From positions 1 through 64,000 of the forward strand of contig NZ_JAAQRO010000044.1 of NCBI RefSeq assembly GCF_012070565.1: a stretch of DNA of 64,000 bases. The letters are read 5' to 3'. The translations under genes were made by a program, and so were the position numbers. Origin of the DNA: Anaerosporobacter faecicola (GTDB lineage: Bacteria; Bacillota; Clostridia; Lachnospirales; Lachnospiraceae). The notes under the pieces are model-generated. The model worked only from the letters and a program-made list of their open reading frames with translations. It had not been told where the DNA came from and searched no databases. Positions 56,084-64,000 of the stretch are shown piece by piece; within the stretch, counting starts at the first letter, position 1, and each line of letters starts with the position of its first letter.

Positions 56084-57076
56084 CTATTTACCTCCAAAAC
56101 CATTTGGATGGGTACTATGCCACTTCCATGCTGTTGCAATGATTTCTTCAAGATCGGCATGTTCTGGCTTCCAACCAAGTACTGTTCTTGCTTTATCACT
56201 TGATGCAATCAATTGTGCAGGATCGCCTGCTCTTCTAGGAGATACGACTGCTTTGATTTCATTACCCGTCACTTTTCTTGCTGTTTCAATAACTTCCTTT
56301 ACTGTGAACCCTACACCATTACCAAGGTTGAAGATATTACTATCATTACCTTCTGCAAGATACTTAACAGCAAGGATATGTGCTTGTGCCAAATCTGTTA
56401 CATGAATGTAATCTCTTACACAAGTACCATCTTTTGTATTGTAATCTTCACCAAAGATTGCAATGGATTCTCTTTGTCCATTTGGAACTTGTAAGATCAA
56501 TGGGATCAAGTGACTTTCTGGATTATGAGCTTCTCCAATCTTACCACTTACATGTGCACCACATGCATTGAAGTAACGTAACGATACATAACGAAGATTA
56601 TGTGCTTTGGAAGTCCATTTGAACATCTTCTCCATGGATAATTTTGTTTCACCATATGTGTTCGTTGGTTCTGTACGATCTGTTTCAAGAATAGGTACTC
56701 TTTCTGGCTCACCATATGTTGCTGCTGTAGAAGAGAATACGATCTTATCAATGCCATGTGCAACCATTGCCTCCAACAATACTTTGGTTCCACAAAGATT
56801 ATTATCATAATACTTCAGTGGATTTACCATACTTTCACCAACTAAAGAGTTTGCTGCAAAATGGATTACAGCATCAATCTTCTCTTTTTCAAAAACACTG
56901 TCTAAGAATGCACGGTCACGAATATCCCCTTTGTAGAAACGTGCTTTTTCATGAACAGCCTCAATATGTCCTGTTTCCAAATTATCAATAATTACTACAT
57001 CTTCACCACGGTCAATTAATTCATAAACCGTATGAGATCCAATGTATCCTGCTCCACCTAAAACTAATATTGTCAT
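56084..57076 (-). CDS. galE: UDP-glucose 4-epimerase
   Basis: 330 aa. NAD-binding GGAGYIGSHT, VFSSTAATYG, catalytic YGETKLSME (YxxxK) and RYFNACGAHVSGKIGE. It interconverts UDP-galactose and UDP-glucose. AAGGAG upstream. Directly precedes galT and lies downstream of galK, from which it is separated by three tandem repeats. Confidence 0.95.
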   Translation of the reverse strand: MTILVLGGAGYIGSHTVYELIDRGEDVVIIDNLETGHIEAVHEKARFYKGDIRDRAFLDSVFEKEKIDAVIHFAANSLVGESMVNPLKYYDNNLCGTKVLLEAMVAHGIDKIVFSSTAATYGEPERVPILETDRTEPTNTYGETKLSMEKMFKWTSKAHNLRYVSLRYFNACGAHVSGKIGEAHNPESHLIPLILQVPNGQRESIAIFGEDYNTKDGTCVRDYIHVTDLAQAHILAVKYLAEGNDSNIFNLGNGVGFTVKEVIETARKVTGNEIKAVVSPRRAGDPAQLIASSDKARTVLGWKPEHADLEEIIATAWKWHSTHPNGFGGK

Positions 57077-57170
57077 AATATTGCTCCTTCCTTCTTTTCA
57101 CATAATATTTTCATATTAACATCATTTACTTTACTATCTCTATTATAACAAGACGTTGGGGACGTCATAT

Positions 57171-57614
57171 GCACGAATTGTTCCGTTGCTTTGCAACTCT
57201 CACAATTCTAAAACATTCGCAATCCGCGCTATCACGCTACTTGCTCATGTTTAGCGGGTCAACACGTCATGTTCACTTTTGTGCAAGCACAAAGTGAAAT
57301 GACCTTTTGACTACTTTTTGATGCACGAATTGTTCCGTTGCTTTGCAACTCTCACAATTCTAAACATTCGCAATCCGCGCTATCACGCTACTTGCTCATG
57401 TTTAGCGGGTCAACACGTCATGTTCACTTTTGTGCAAGCACAAAGTGAAATGACCTTTTGACTACTTTTTGATGCACGAATTGTTCCGTTGCTTTGCAAC
57501 TCCCACAATTCTAAAACATTCGCAATCCGCGCTATCACGCTACTTGCTCATGTTTAGCGGGTCAACACGTCATGTTCACTTTTGTGCAAGCACAAAGTGA
57601 AATGACCTTTTGAC
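57171..57614. repeat. three tandem 151-152 bp units between galK and galE
   Basis: Units begin at 57171, 57323 and 57474 with GCACGAATTGTTCCGTTGCT and end near GAAATGACCTTTTGAC. They differ only by single bases (for example TAAAACATTC against TAAACATTC). Each holds a near-perfect hairpin TTCACTTTTGTGC/GCACAAAGTGAA. No ORF of note spans the block. Confidence 0.95.
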
Positions 57615-57630
57615 CCTTGCATCTTACATC

Positions 57631-58803
57631 TTATAGTATACACGGACCGTTTCCAATTTCAACCACATAAAAATCAGCTTTGTATCCAATCTTCTCTTCG
57701 TATACTCTTCCAACGTTCTCGATAAATGCATCTACCGCGTCTTCTTTCACTATACTAACTGTACATCCACCAAAACCAGCACCTGTCATTCTTGAACCGA
57801 TTACGCCTTCTTGTTCCCACGATGTTTCAACAAGGGTATCTAATTCAATACCAGTAACTTCATAATCATCTCTAAGAGATACATGAGAATCATTCATTAA
57901 TTTTCCAAAGGTCGTCAAATCATTCTCTTTTAAAGCCTGTACTGCTTTGATCGTTCTTTGGTTTTCATAAACCGCATGTTTTGCTCGTTTTCTTCTTACA
58001 TCATCTTTGATGGCATCTTTGTATTGTTCAAATTGTTCTTCTGTTAAGTCTCCCAACGTTTGTATTGCAACAACTTTCTTTAATTCTTCACAAGCTGTTT
58101 CACATTCTGTTCTTCTTTCGTTGTATTTTGAATCTCCAAGACCACGTTTCTTATTACTGCAGGCAATAACAATCTTAGAACCCGTTAATTGTATTGGTGC
58201 ATATTCATATTGAAGATTGCTCGTATCTAGGAAAATCGCATGATCTTTTTTTCCCATTGCAATTGCGAACTGATCCATGATCCCACAGTTAACACCAATG
58301 AACTTGTTCTCAGCGAATTGGCTGATCAAAGCTAGATCTACAAAAGAGGTGTTAAATCCAAATGTTTGTGAAAGTATGTAACCCGTTACAACTTCAATAC
58401 TTGCTGATGATGATAATCCTGAACTATTTGGAATATTGCCAAAATATAAGATATCAAGACCAGCGTCAATCTTCATCCCTTTTTGTTCAAATGCCCAAAC
58501 AACACCTTTCGGATAGTTTGCCCAGTCATCTTCCTTAGCATAGTTTAAATCATCTAAAGATACACTGATGATCCCCAGTTTATCAAAGTTTACAGAATAC
58601 AGACGAAGATTACGACTGGTATTCTTTCTTGCAATTGCATAAGTACCAATTGTTAAGGCACATGGGAATACATGACCTCCATTGTAATCCGTATGTTCTC
58701 CAATCAAGTTTACTCTACCTGGTGCGAAATATGGTGTAACCTGACCCCCTGGCCCAAATACAGCCGTGAATTTTGCTAATAAATCTTCTTTGATCTTTTG
58801 CAT
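57631..58803 (-). CDS. galK: galactokinase
   Basis: 390 aa. GRVNLIGEHTDYNGGHVFPCA, PNSSGLSSSASIEV (GHMP motif) and GAGFGGCTVSIV. It phosphorylates galactose. AAAGGAG precedes the ATG at 58803. First gene of the Leloir set galK-galE-galT. Confidence 0.96.
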   Translation of the reverse strand: MQKIKEDLLAKFTAVFGPGGQVTPYFAPGRVNLIGEHTDYNGGHVFPCALTIGTYAIARKNTSRNLRLYSVNFDKLGIISVSLDDLNYAKEDDWANYPKGVVWAFEQKGMKIDAGLDILYFGNIPNSSGLSSSASIEVVTGYILSQTFGFNTSFVDLALISQFAENKFIGVNCGIMDQFAIAMGKKDHAIFLDTSNLQYEYAPIQLTGSKIVIACSNKKRGLGDSKYNERRTECETACEELKKVVAIQTLGDLTEEQFEQYKDAIKDDVRRKRAKHAVYENQRTIKAVQALKENDLTTFGKLMNDSHVSLRDDYEVTGIELDTLVETSWEQEGVIGSRMTGAGFGGCTVSIVKEDAVDAFIENVGRVYEEKIGYKADFYVVEIGNGPCIL

Positions 58804-58933
58804 CACGAATCTCCTTTCTTAATTAAAATCCAAATGGTATGTTATAAATCAGATTTTGTGTTTTAGAACAATTTTTCTGTTGTTAATTGTATTTTACACC
58901 CTTCCTGCTCTGATGTAAATACATTTCTATGTT

Positions 58934-59854
58934 TTATTTGTAGATTTTCATGATGATATCTTGTTCATAATCACCAAATCCATTACCAAATAGATTCATT
59001 CCTCCTTTATGTTTTGTCTCCTCTTTTACACCAAACCGTACTGCAATATATTCTCTTGCTGTAAGTCCAAACTCCCCAATCCGTTTAGAAGAAATCTTCT
59101 CTCCATCTAATGATACGCCTTCCGACGTAATCTCCCATGTCTTCAACATACCATACTGGGTATTCTTATCTGGCCACCATTCTGGATTTAATCGTCCACG
59201 TCTGCCGCCAAAATCACTAGGGCATTCCCAAGTTGCGGCTTCAATGCCATTAATCCATAATGTGATATCTGAAGGATAATCCATGTTAAAATCATGATCT
59301 TCTGAACACAATTCTGCCGAAATTTCAATTCGTTTTGGTTCTTTGGACTTAATACTATTATTAGGGAAGCGGTACTCCACATACCCGTCACCAAGCCAGA
59401 GTAATTTGGCATGAACACGATCTGGATTATAGAAACATCTTGGTTCATCTTCCTCGTCAATTGGTCCTTCTAAACTTACCAAACCACAGGTAGGTGTCAC
59501 ACGATAATCTACATAATTACCGATTGGCATATGAATAATCTCCACCTGTTCTTCTTTTCCTTCTTCATTCCCCAAATTAACATATACTTCTCCTACCTGT
59601 AGAGAACACAATTTCATTGATCCACGAATACCAGGTAGCAACGTCGTTCGTATGATTCCTGCCTCTTCTAAAACACGGATATGAGAAGCTGCTGAAGAAG
59701 GTGCTAATTTTAATGTTTCTGCAATTTCATTAATGTTATACTCTTGTTTTTGAAGCAAGCGAATGATATCTAATCGAACTTCTGATGACAACGCCTTACC
59801 AACAAGTGTTACTTGTTTTGCATCTGCCAAATTCAGTTTCCTTGTTTTTTGCAC
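58934..59854 (-). CDS. ArsR-like winged-helix transcriptional regulator with large C-terminal domain
   Basis: 306 aa. An N-terminal winged helix (LVGKALSSEVRLDIIRLLQKQ, EIAETLKLAPSSAASHIRVLEEAGII) resembles ArsR-type regulators. The remaining 200 residues, rich in Trp and Pro and ending KIYK, are probably ligand-binding and not recognised. Likely start is a GTG at 59854, preceded by GGAGGT; the longer ATG frame (59869) would include that ribosome site. It lies 131 bp upstream of galK on the same strand, so regulation of the galactose genes is plausible but not shown. Confidence 0.7.
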   Translation of the reverse strand: MQKTRKLNLADAKQVTLVGKALSSEVRLDIIRLLQKQEYNINEIAETLKLAPSSAASHIRVLEEAGIIRTTLLPGIRGSMKLCSLQVGEVYVNLGNEEGKEEQVEIIHMPIGNYVDYRVTPTCGLVSLEGPIDEEDEPRCFYNPDRVHAKLLWLGDGYVEYRFPNNSIKSKEPKRIEISAELCSEDHDFNMDYPSDITLWINGIEAATWECPSDFGGRRGRLNPEWWPDKNTQYGMLKTWEITSEGVSLDGEKISSKRIGEFGLTAREYIAVRFGVKEETKHKGGMNLFGNGFGDYEQDIIMKIYK

Positions 59855-60098
59855 GATCCTTACCTCCATGATACGTTAGTGGCAATGGTTCTATCAACCT
59901 AAGCCAAACTTTGATTTACAACAAAAATCTTGTTGCAAACAGTATACCATAGAACACACTTTTCTGACAATAGAAGAGTTCTTCTTTTCTTTGCCTAATA
60001 TTCGTTCCTATGGTATAATAATGTCGTATCAAATAAAACGATGTGACAATCTGTCTACATCAATGAACATAACAATGACTTTATAAAGGAGGATGCGT

Positions 60099-60275
60099 AT
60101 GGATCTTACAGCCTTATCTCCAAGTTTAAGCCAAACCAATCTAATGACACAGGTAAGCGCTTCTATTCTTAAGATGTCAATGGATACTGTTGAGCAGTCC
60201 ATGGAAGGCATGACAAAGATGATGGAAGCTTCCGTAAACCCTAATTTGGGTGGAAATATTGATATTTCCATCTAG
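60099..60275 (+). CDS. YjfB-family small protein
   Basis: 58 aa. LSPSLSQTNLMTQVSASILKMSMDTVEQSMEGMTKMMEASVNPNLGGNIDISI matches the YjfB (putative motility protein) family by pattern. Ribosome site AAGGAGG with 6-nt spacing supports the ATG at 60099. Plus strand, with its own promoter and terminator; reported in Firmicutes near flagellar genes, which are absent here. Confidence 0.75.
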   Translation: MDLTALSPSLSQTNLMTQVSASILKMSMDTVEQSMEGMTKMMEASVNPNLGGNIDISI

Positions 60276-60295
60276 ATTATAGTTAATTGCGTTAG

Positions 60296-60379
60296 AAAAA
60301 GAGTCAACACATCTTGTGGACCTCCTTGTTGGATAACTCCCCTACAAGGAGGATTCACTTATGTATTGGCTCTTTTTTT
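60296..60379 (+). terminator. compound terminator downstream of the yjfB-like gene
   Basis: An outer stem (AAAAAGAGTCAACACAT, 60296-60312, with ATGTATTGGCTCTTTTT, 60361-60377) encloses an inner stem (CCTCCTTGT with ACAAGGAGG). A T-run follows. Confidence 0.8.
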
Positions 60380-60535
60380 GTTTTATTGATAGTCTATCAG
60401 ATCATTCAGACAAATTTCATGATAACGATACAAGTAGACCTCGCACATATACATATATTTCAAACTTTGCACTTGAGTGTGTCGAACGAGTATGTGATTG
60501 TTATGAGAAAACACGTTCTCGCCCTTGAGAATAAA

Positions 60536-61228
60536 TTATTTATCCTGTCCATAGTACGCATTGGCACCATGTTTTCTTAAGAAATGTTTATCCATCAGTG
60601 CTTGTGGGATTGGTTTTACATTTGGATTGATGCTCTCGGTATAATGCGCCATCTTTGCTACTTCCTCCAATACAACTGCGTTATAAACTGCTTGTGCCGC
60701 ATCTTTTCCCCATGTAAATGGCCCATGATTGGTACATAAAACACCCGGTACATACATTGGATTTCGATTCGCAAATGCTTCAATAATCACTTTTCCTGTA
60801 TTTTTTTCATATGCTTCATCAATTTCTTCTTGTGTCAGACTTCTCGCACAAGGAATATCTCCATAGAAATAATCTGCATGCGTTGTTCCATAACTTGGAA
60901 TACTTCTTCCTGCCTGTGCCCAAACCGTAGCCCATGAAGAATGGGTATGTACCACACCACCAATCTCAGGAAATGCTTTATATAATTCCAGATGTGTTGC
61001 GGTATCTGTTGAAGGATTGTATCTTCCCTCTACACGGTTTCCTTCCATGTCAATTACAACCATATCTTCTGGTTTTAATTCTTCATAATTTACTCCACTT
61101 GGTTTGATTACAAATAATCCTTTTTCACGATCAATTCCACTAACATTTCCCCATGTATAGGTTACGAGATTTCTTTTTGGTAATTCCATATTTGCTTTGT
61201 ATACCTGTTCTTTTAATTGTTCTAACAT
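60536..61228 (-). CDS. araD: L-ribulose-5-phosphate 4-epimerase
   Basis: 230 aa. The zinc site is visible in [16 protein letters not shown] (HxH), with [17 protein letters not shown] and NHGPFTWGK. It converts L-ribulose-5-P to D-xylulose-5-P in arabinose use. The araA and araB genes are not in the window. Located downstream of the AraR-like gene. Confidence 0.94.
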   Translation of the reverse strand: MLEQLKEQVYKANMELPKRNLVTYTWGNVSGIDREKGLFVIKPSGVNYEELKPEDMVVIDMEGNRVEGRYNPSTDTATHLELYKAFPEIGGVVHTHSSWATVWAQAGRSIPSYGTTHADYFYGDIPCARSLTQEEIDEAYEKNTGKVIIEAFANRNPMYVPGVLCTNHGPFTWGKDAAQAVYNAVVLEEVAKMAHYTESINPNVKPIPQALMDKHFLRKHGANAYYGQDK

Positions 61229-61283
61229 ATCTTTCTCCCTTTCATGATTCCTTTATTTCACAAGTTTTCTTTGTTTCCTTTGT

Positions 61284-61385
61284 CTCTTACATCTTTGTTG
61301 CTCTTACATCTTTGTTATTCTTATATCTTTGTCGCCCTTATATTTTCGTTGCTCTTATATTTTCGTTGCTTCTTGTATTTTGGTA
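61284..61385. repeat. six tandem 17-bp units between araR and araD
   Basis: Units of 17 bp start at 61284, 61301, 61318, 61335, 61352 and 61369 with consensus CTCTTATATTTTCGTTG; the units differ by one to a few bases. The pattern sits in the leader of araD and ends 55 bp upstream of its start-side neighbour's end. Confidence 0.85.
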
Positions 61386-61412
61386 CCTGTCAATGCAATA
61401 ACAGCAAACGTC

Positions 61413-62507
61413 TTAACGCTTGATACAAGACTGCCGAATGATCAATTCTGGTTCAATCAGCCGCTCCACCTTACTATCTTCATCCCCAATGCCTGCCATT
61501 TTTTCCAATAGCAGTTTAGCTGCTAGTTCGCCAAATCGCTCTTTTGGATGGGCGATGGTCGTCAATGGAACTGGTGAGCTCTCCGCCAAAACTGAATTGT
61601 CATATCCAGTTATGGAGACTTCCTGTGGTACCTGTATTCCCAACCGTTTCAAATACAACATCAGTTTACAAGCAATCTGATCATTATAACAAAGAATTGC
61701 ATCAAAATGGATATTCATTCGAAGCATCTGTTTGATTCCCAGTAGTGGTTTCGTTTCTTTGTCCTCCGTCTGAAACCAGATGACCCGATCCGGATCGTAG
61801 GCAATTCCAGCTTCCTGCAAAGCTTTCACATACCCCTTATGTCTTGCTTTTCCCTGGTAATCATCTACTTTGAAGATACCCACAATTTCTTTATGTCCCA
61901 GGTCTATGAGATATTTGGCTAACAAATACCCTCCTTTTACATCATCCATTAGTACATGTGGTTTATTCATAAACTGTGGATAAATTCCCTGTACAAATAC
62001 ATAGGGGATCTCTAAATCATCTAACATGCGATACAGATTATAATGCTTGCAATATACTTCACTTCTGCTTGGTTCAATAATTAATCCATCCACATTCTTC
62101 GTAAGGATATCTTCCAAACATTTTGCCTCCATCTTTTGCAGATTGCCCGTATTTTTCAAAATAATACTATACCCTTCTTTTGTTAGAACAGAATCAATTC
62201 CCTGTATCAACCTTGGAAATATGTAATCATTAATATAAGTGGTAATTACCGCTATATTGTTGGTTTTGGTATTTTGTTTGATTCGTCCCATACAAAAGGT
62301 TCCACGTCCATGCTCTGCAACGACAAATCCTTCATTCTCCAGTATGGACAATGCTTTTCGAACGGTATGCCTGCTTACATGATACGTTTCCGATAGTTGA
62401 TTTTCCGAAGCGATTCGATCACCCGGCTTAATATTTCCACTTAAGATGTTCTTCTTAAGGTCTTCCATTAAGCTGTAATATTTTGCTCTCCCTTTTTCAT
62501 CTGTCAA
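61413..62507 (-). CDS. araR: AraR-type GntR/LacI regulator
   Basis: 364 aa. An N-terminal GntR winged helix (NILSGNIKPGDRIASENQLSETYHVSRHTVRKALSILENEGFVV) is fused to a LacI/periplasmic-binding-like effector domain (NNIAVITTYINDYIFPRLIQGI, GYDNSVLAES). This is the AraR arrangement, which senses L-arabinose. Translation apparently begins at TTG, 7 nt after GGAGG; no ATG is suitable before the winged helix. araD follows downstream, separated by the 17-bp repeats. Confidence 0.88.
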   Translation of the reverse strand: MTDEKGRAKYYSLMEDLKKNILSGNIKPGDRIASENQLSETYHVSRHTVRKALSILENEGFVVAEHGRGTFCMGRIKQNTKTNNIAVITTYINDYIFPRLIQGIDSVLTKEGYSIILKNTGNLQKMEAKCLEDILTKNVDGLIIEPSRSEVYCKHYNLYRMLDDLEIPYVFVQGIYPQFMNKPHVLMDDVKGGYLLAKYLIDLGHKEIVGIFKVDDYQGKARHKGYVKALQEAGIAYDPDRVIWFQTEDKETKPLLGIKQMLRMNIHFDAILCYNDQIACKLMLYLKRLGIQVPQEVSITGYDNSVLAESSPVPLTTIAHPKERFGELAAKLLLEKMAGIGDEDSKVERLIEPELIIRQSCIKR

Positions 62508-62545
62508 GCCATTTCCTCCGTTCTTTCGTATTCTAGTATCATTTT

Positions 62546-62575
62546 ACAACTTGTACGTACATATTTACAAGTTGT
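62546..62575. promoter_or_regulatory. AraR-like operator overlapping the araR promoter
   Basis: Inverted repeat ACAACTTGT (62546-62554) with ACAAGTTGT (62567-62575), with TTGTACGTAC in the centre. This agrees with the known style of AraR boxes. On the minus strand a -35-like TTGTAA and a -10-like TAAAAT (spacer 18) flank it, so it likely gives autoregulation. Confidence 0.65.
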
Positions 62576-62590
62576 ATTTGTTGCATTATA

Positions 62591-62660
62591 CCTTATGTGC
62601 GAGTGCGCATCCCCCGGAGGGTTTGTTTAATAGGAAAGCGAAAGACTTCCCAATTAAATA
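62591..62660. repeat. dispersed hairpin element, copy 3 (partial)
   Basis: The core ATGTGCGAGTGCGCATCC and the terminal hairpin (AATAGGAAAGC, imperfect here) match copies 1 and 2. The 5' palindrome GTCAG...CTGAC is missing. Confidence 0.7.
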
Positions 62661-62720
62661 AAAAATCACCAGTAAACTAGTAATCAATCCACTTGACCAT
62701 AGCTTGCTGATGATTTTTTT
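62660..62720 (-). terminator. terminator of the alpha/beta hydrolase gene
   Basis: Stem AAAAAATCACCAGTAAACTA with TAGCTTGCTGATGATTTTTT, imperfect, with T-run on the minus strand. Confidence 0.75.
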
Positions 62721-62748
62721 ATTGTCCATACATATTTCGTAACATTTC

Positions 62749-63690
62749 TTACAGAGAAAGTGATATCTTATCCAACCAAGTCTGTAAATCTTTGTATACT
62801 TTCTGACGATCCAGTTCATTTAGAATTTCATGCCGATCATTTGGATACAGATGCATTGCTATATTTTGAATACCAGCTTTTCTATATTTGTGGTAGGCTT
62901 GTTTTACGCCCTTTCCATAATTACCAACCGGGTCATCTTCTCCTGAAACCAATAACATTGGTAATTCCTTTGGCATCTTATCCAAATTCTTTTTCTTCTG
63001 AATATAGGTTATTGTATCCAATATCATCTTATATCCATTAAGCGTAAATGTAAAACTGCATCCCGGTTCATTACAATACCAACTTACGATTTTTTCATCT
63101 TTTGTAAGCCAATGTTTGCCATGTTTGTCATCACTAAAACGATGATTATACGCACCAAACATAATATTCTCAATCAAATCACTTTTATGTTTATCACCAA
63201 AGATCATTTTTTGAAGATTTATAACTCCTTTTCCTGCTATCAGTGCTGCTGCAGGCTGGCTACCAGTTCCCATAATAATGGCACCATCTAGATCATTGCC
63301 ATAGGTGATTAGATATCTACGTGCAACAAAAGATCCCATACTATGTCCTAATAAAATCTGTTTCGCGTTCGGATACATCTTCTTACTGTAGCAGTGGATT
63401 TTATGAACATCATCTACTACCACGCGACTTGCATCTTTTTTAACAAAGTACCCCCATTCAGAGGTATCTTTTACAGATTTACCATGGCCTAAATGATCAT
63501 GCCCGATAACTACATACCCATTCTCTACAAGAGAGGTTGCAAATGAATCATATCGTTCCATGAATTCCACCATACCATGTGAAATCTGCAATACAGCCTT
63601 TATACTCGAATCATCCTTCGGTTTCCATAGAATCACATGTAGATCATGAATTCCATCTGTGGAAGGAACCTTGCTATATTTCTTTTCCAT
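62749..63690 (-). CDS. alpha/beta hydrolase, monoacylglycerol-lipase-like
   Basis: 313 aa. GHDHLGHGKSV, LLGHSMGSFVARRYL with the nucleophilic Ser, VSGEDDPVGNYG and YPNDRHEILNE with the catalytic His, an intact triad pattern. Similar to lysophospholipase/monoacylglycerol lipase proteins. The ATG at 63690 is chosen, but a TTG at 63699 has somewhat better ribosome-site spacing. Confidence 0.8.
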   Translation of the reverse strand: MEKKYSKVPSTDGIHDLHVILWKPKDDSSIKAVLQISHGMVEFMERYDSFATSLVENGYVVIGHDHLGHGKSVKDTSEWGYFVKKDASRVVVDDVHKIHCYSKKMYPNAKQILLGHSMGSFVARRYLITYGNDLDGAIIMGTGSQPAAALIAGKGVINLQKMIFGDKHKSDLIENIMFGAYNHRFSDDKHGKHWLTKDEKIVSWYCNEPGCSFTFTLNGYKMILDTITYIQKKKNLDKMPKELPMLLVSGEDDPVGNYGKGVKQAYHKYRKAGIQNIAMHLYPNDRHEILNELDRQKVYKDLQTWLDKISLSL

Positions 63691-63838
63691 TTCTGACAAT
63701 TTTATTCCCAGCCTTCCATTATTGTTCTAAATAGTATATGTTATTTACATGATACCCCATTATTCTTAACAAATCCATGTTTTACAATACAAAATATAAA
63801 GTAGCTTGTATGAGGAGATTCCATCATGTAACAGAGCA

Positions 63839-64000
63839 TTATTTGTTTGATTGTTTTATAATAGCATTTACATTTTTTTCATTATAGAAGAATAATACAA
63901 CGCCTCCCATGATACAGAATGCCGCTGCGATTCCTGCTGCAATACGATAGCCTGTTCCTGAAGTTCCAACAGTAGCAATCGCCGTGAAAATCAACATAGC
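63839..64000 (-). CDS. 3' end of a membrane transporter, partial
   Basis: The last 53 codons are present, ending in TAA at 63839-63841. They read ...GYRIAAGIAAAFCIMGG, VVLFFYNEKNVNAIIK, ending in a short charged tail. One hydrophobic segment followed by a short cytoplasmic tail fits the C-terminal helix of an MFS or GPH-type sugar symporter. The gene continues beyond the window. Confidence 0.55.
   Translation of the reverse strand, partial: AMLIFTAIATVGTSGTGYRIAAGIAAAFCIMGGVVLFFYNEKNVNAIIKQSNK

Noticed and set aside
57171-57614. 151-bp repeats considered as a CRISPR array or coding repeats
   Set aside because: Units are contiguous, spacers absent, and frames contain many stops.
61284-61385. 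17-bp repeats considered as a CRISPR array
   Set aside because: Units are directly adjacent with no spacers and are too short; no cas genes in the window.
1-64000. tRNA and rRNA genes
   Set aside because: No cloverleaf-like or rRNA sequence was recognised by eye; a tRNA covariance search could still find one.

Overview
The window reads as chromosome of a low-GC, spore-forming, Gram-positive anaerobe of the Clostridia, most likely a Lachnospiraceae (Clostridium cluster XIVa) relative. Evidence: a complete eight-gene spoIIIA sporulation operon, a CotH spore-coat-type protein, a T-box leader on argS, AGGAGG-type ribosome sites throughout, a Gram-positive class II galT, and the clostridial gene order nusB-xseA-xseB-ispA-dxs-tlyA-nadK-argR. 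Species cannot be fixed from the sequence alone. Almost every gene lies on the minus strand; the clear exceptions are aroE and a yjfB-like gene. No rRNA, tRNA or CRISPR array was seen.

Layout. 1-8 kb: a broken IS3-type transposase fragment, then a membrane zinc-ribbon protein with a metalloprotease motif, an MltG-like transglycosylase, a lipoprotein, a chemotaxis receptor and an amidohydrolase. 8-15.5 kb: an ABC exporter cluster with two small secreted proteins next to it (one Cys-rich, one a stand-alone CBM21-like starch-binding module), then GNAT, Nudix and DUF1848 genes. 15.85-28.37 kb: a genomic island. 28.3-43.6 kb: housekeeping core (yebC, argR, nadK, tlyA, dxs, ispA, xseBA, nusB, asp23, the spoIIIA operon and divergent aroE). 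43.7-54.3 kb: CotH/DUF4956/VTC cluster, a DUF815 ATPase, argS with its T-box, and a PadR/DUF1700/DUF4097/PspC envelope module. 54.5-64 kb: sugar genes (galT, galE, galK, a regulator, araD, araR), an alpha/beta hydrolase and the 3' end of a probable transporter.

The most interesting region is the 12.5-kb island. It sits in the 3' end of yebC and is bounded by a perfect 53-bp direct repeat (15849-15901 and 28313-28365). It carries a tyrosine integrase with two frameshifts, a serine recombinase with one frameshift, a short FtsZ-like ORF, and an apparently intact defence-type operon: hsdM, hsdS, a TIR-domain gene placed between hsdS and hsdR, hsdR, then a RelA/SpoT-domain gene overlapping a DGQHR (DndB-like) gene. 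The mobility genes look decayed while the restriction and effector-like genes look maintained. The RelA/SpoT + DGQHR pair is the best candidate for an undescribed system.

A second theme is small repeats in regulatory space: a 264-bp palindromic MITE-like element downstream of argS and a half copy upstream of its T-box, a second dispersed hairpin element (one copy between the T-box terminator and argS), three tandem 151-152 bp units between galK and galE, and six tandem 17-bp units between araR and araD.
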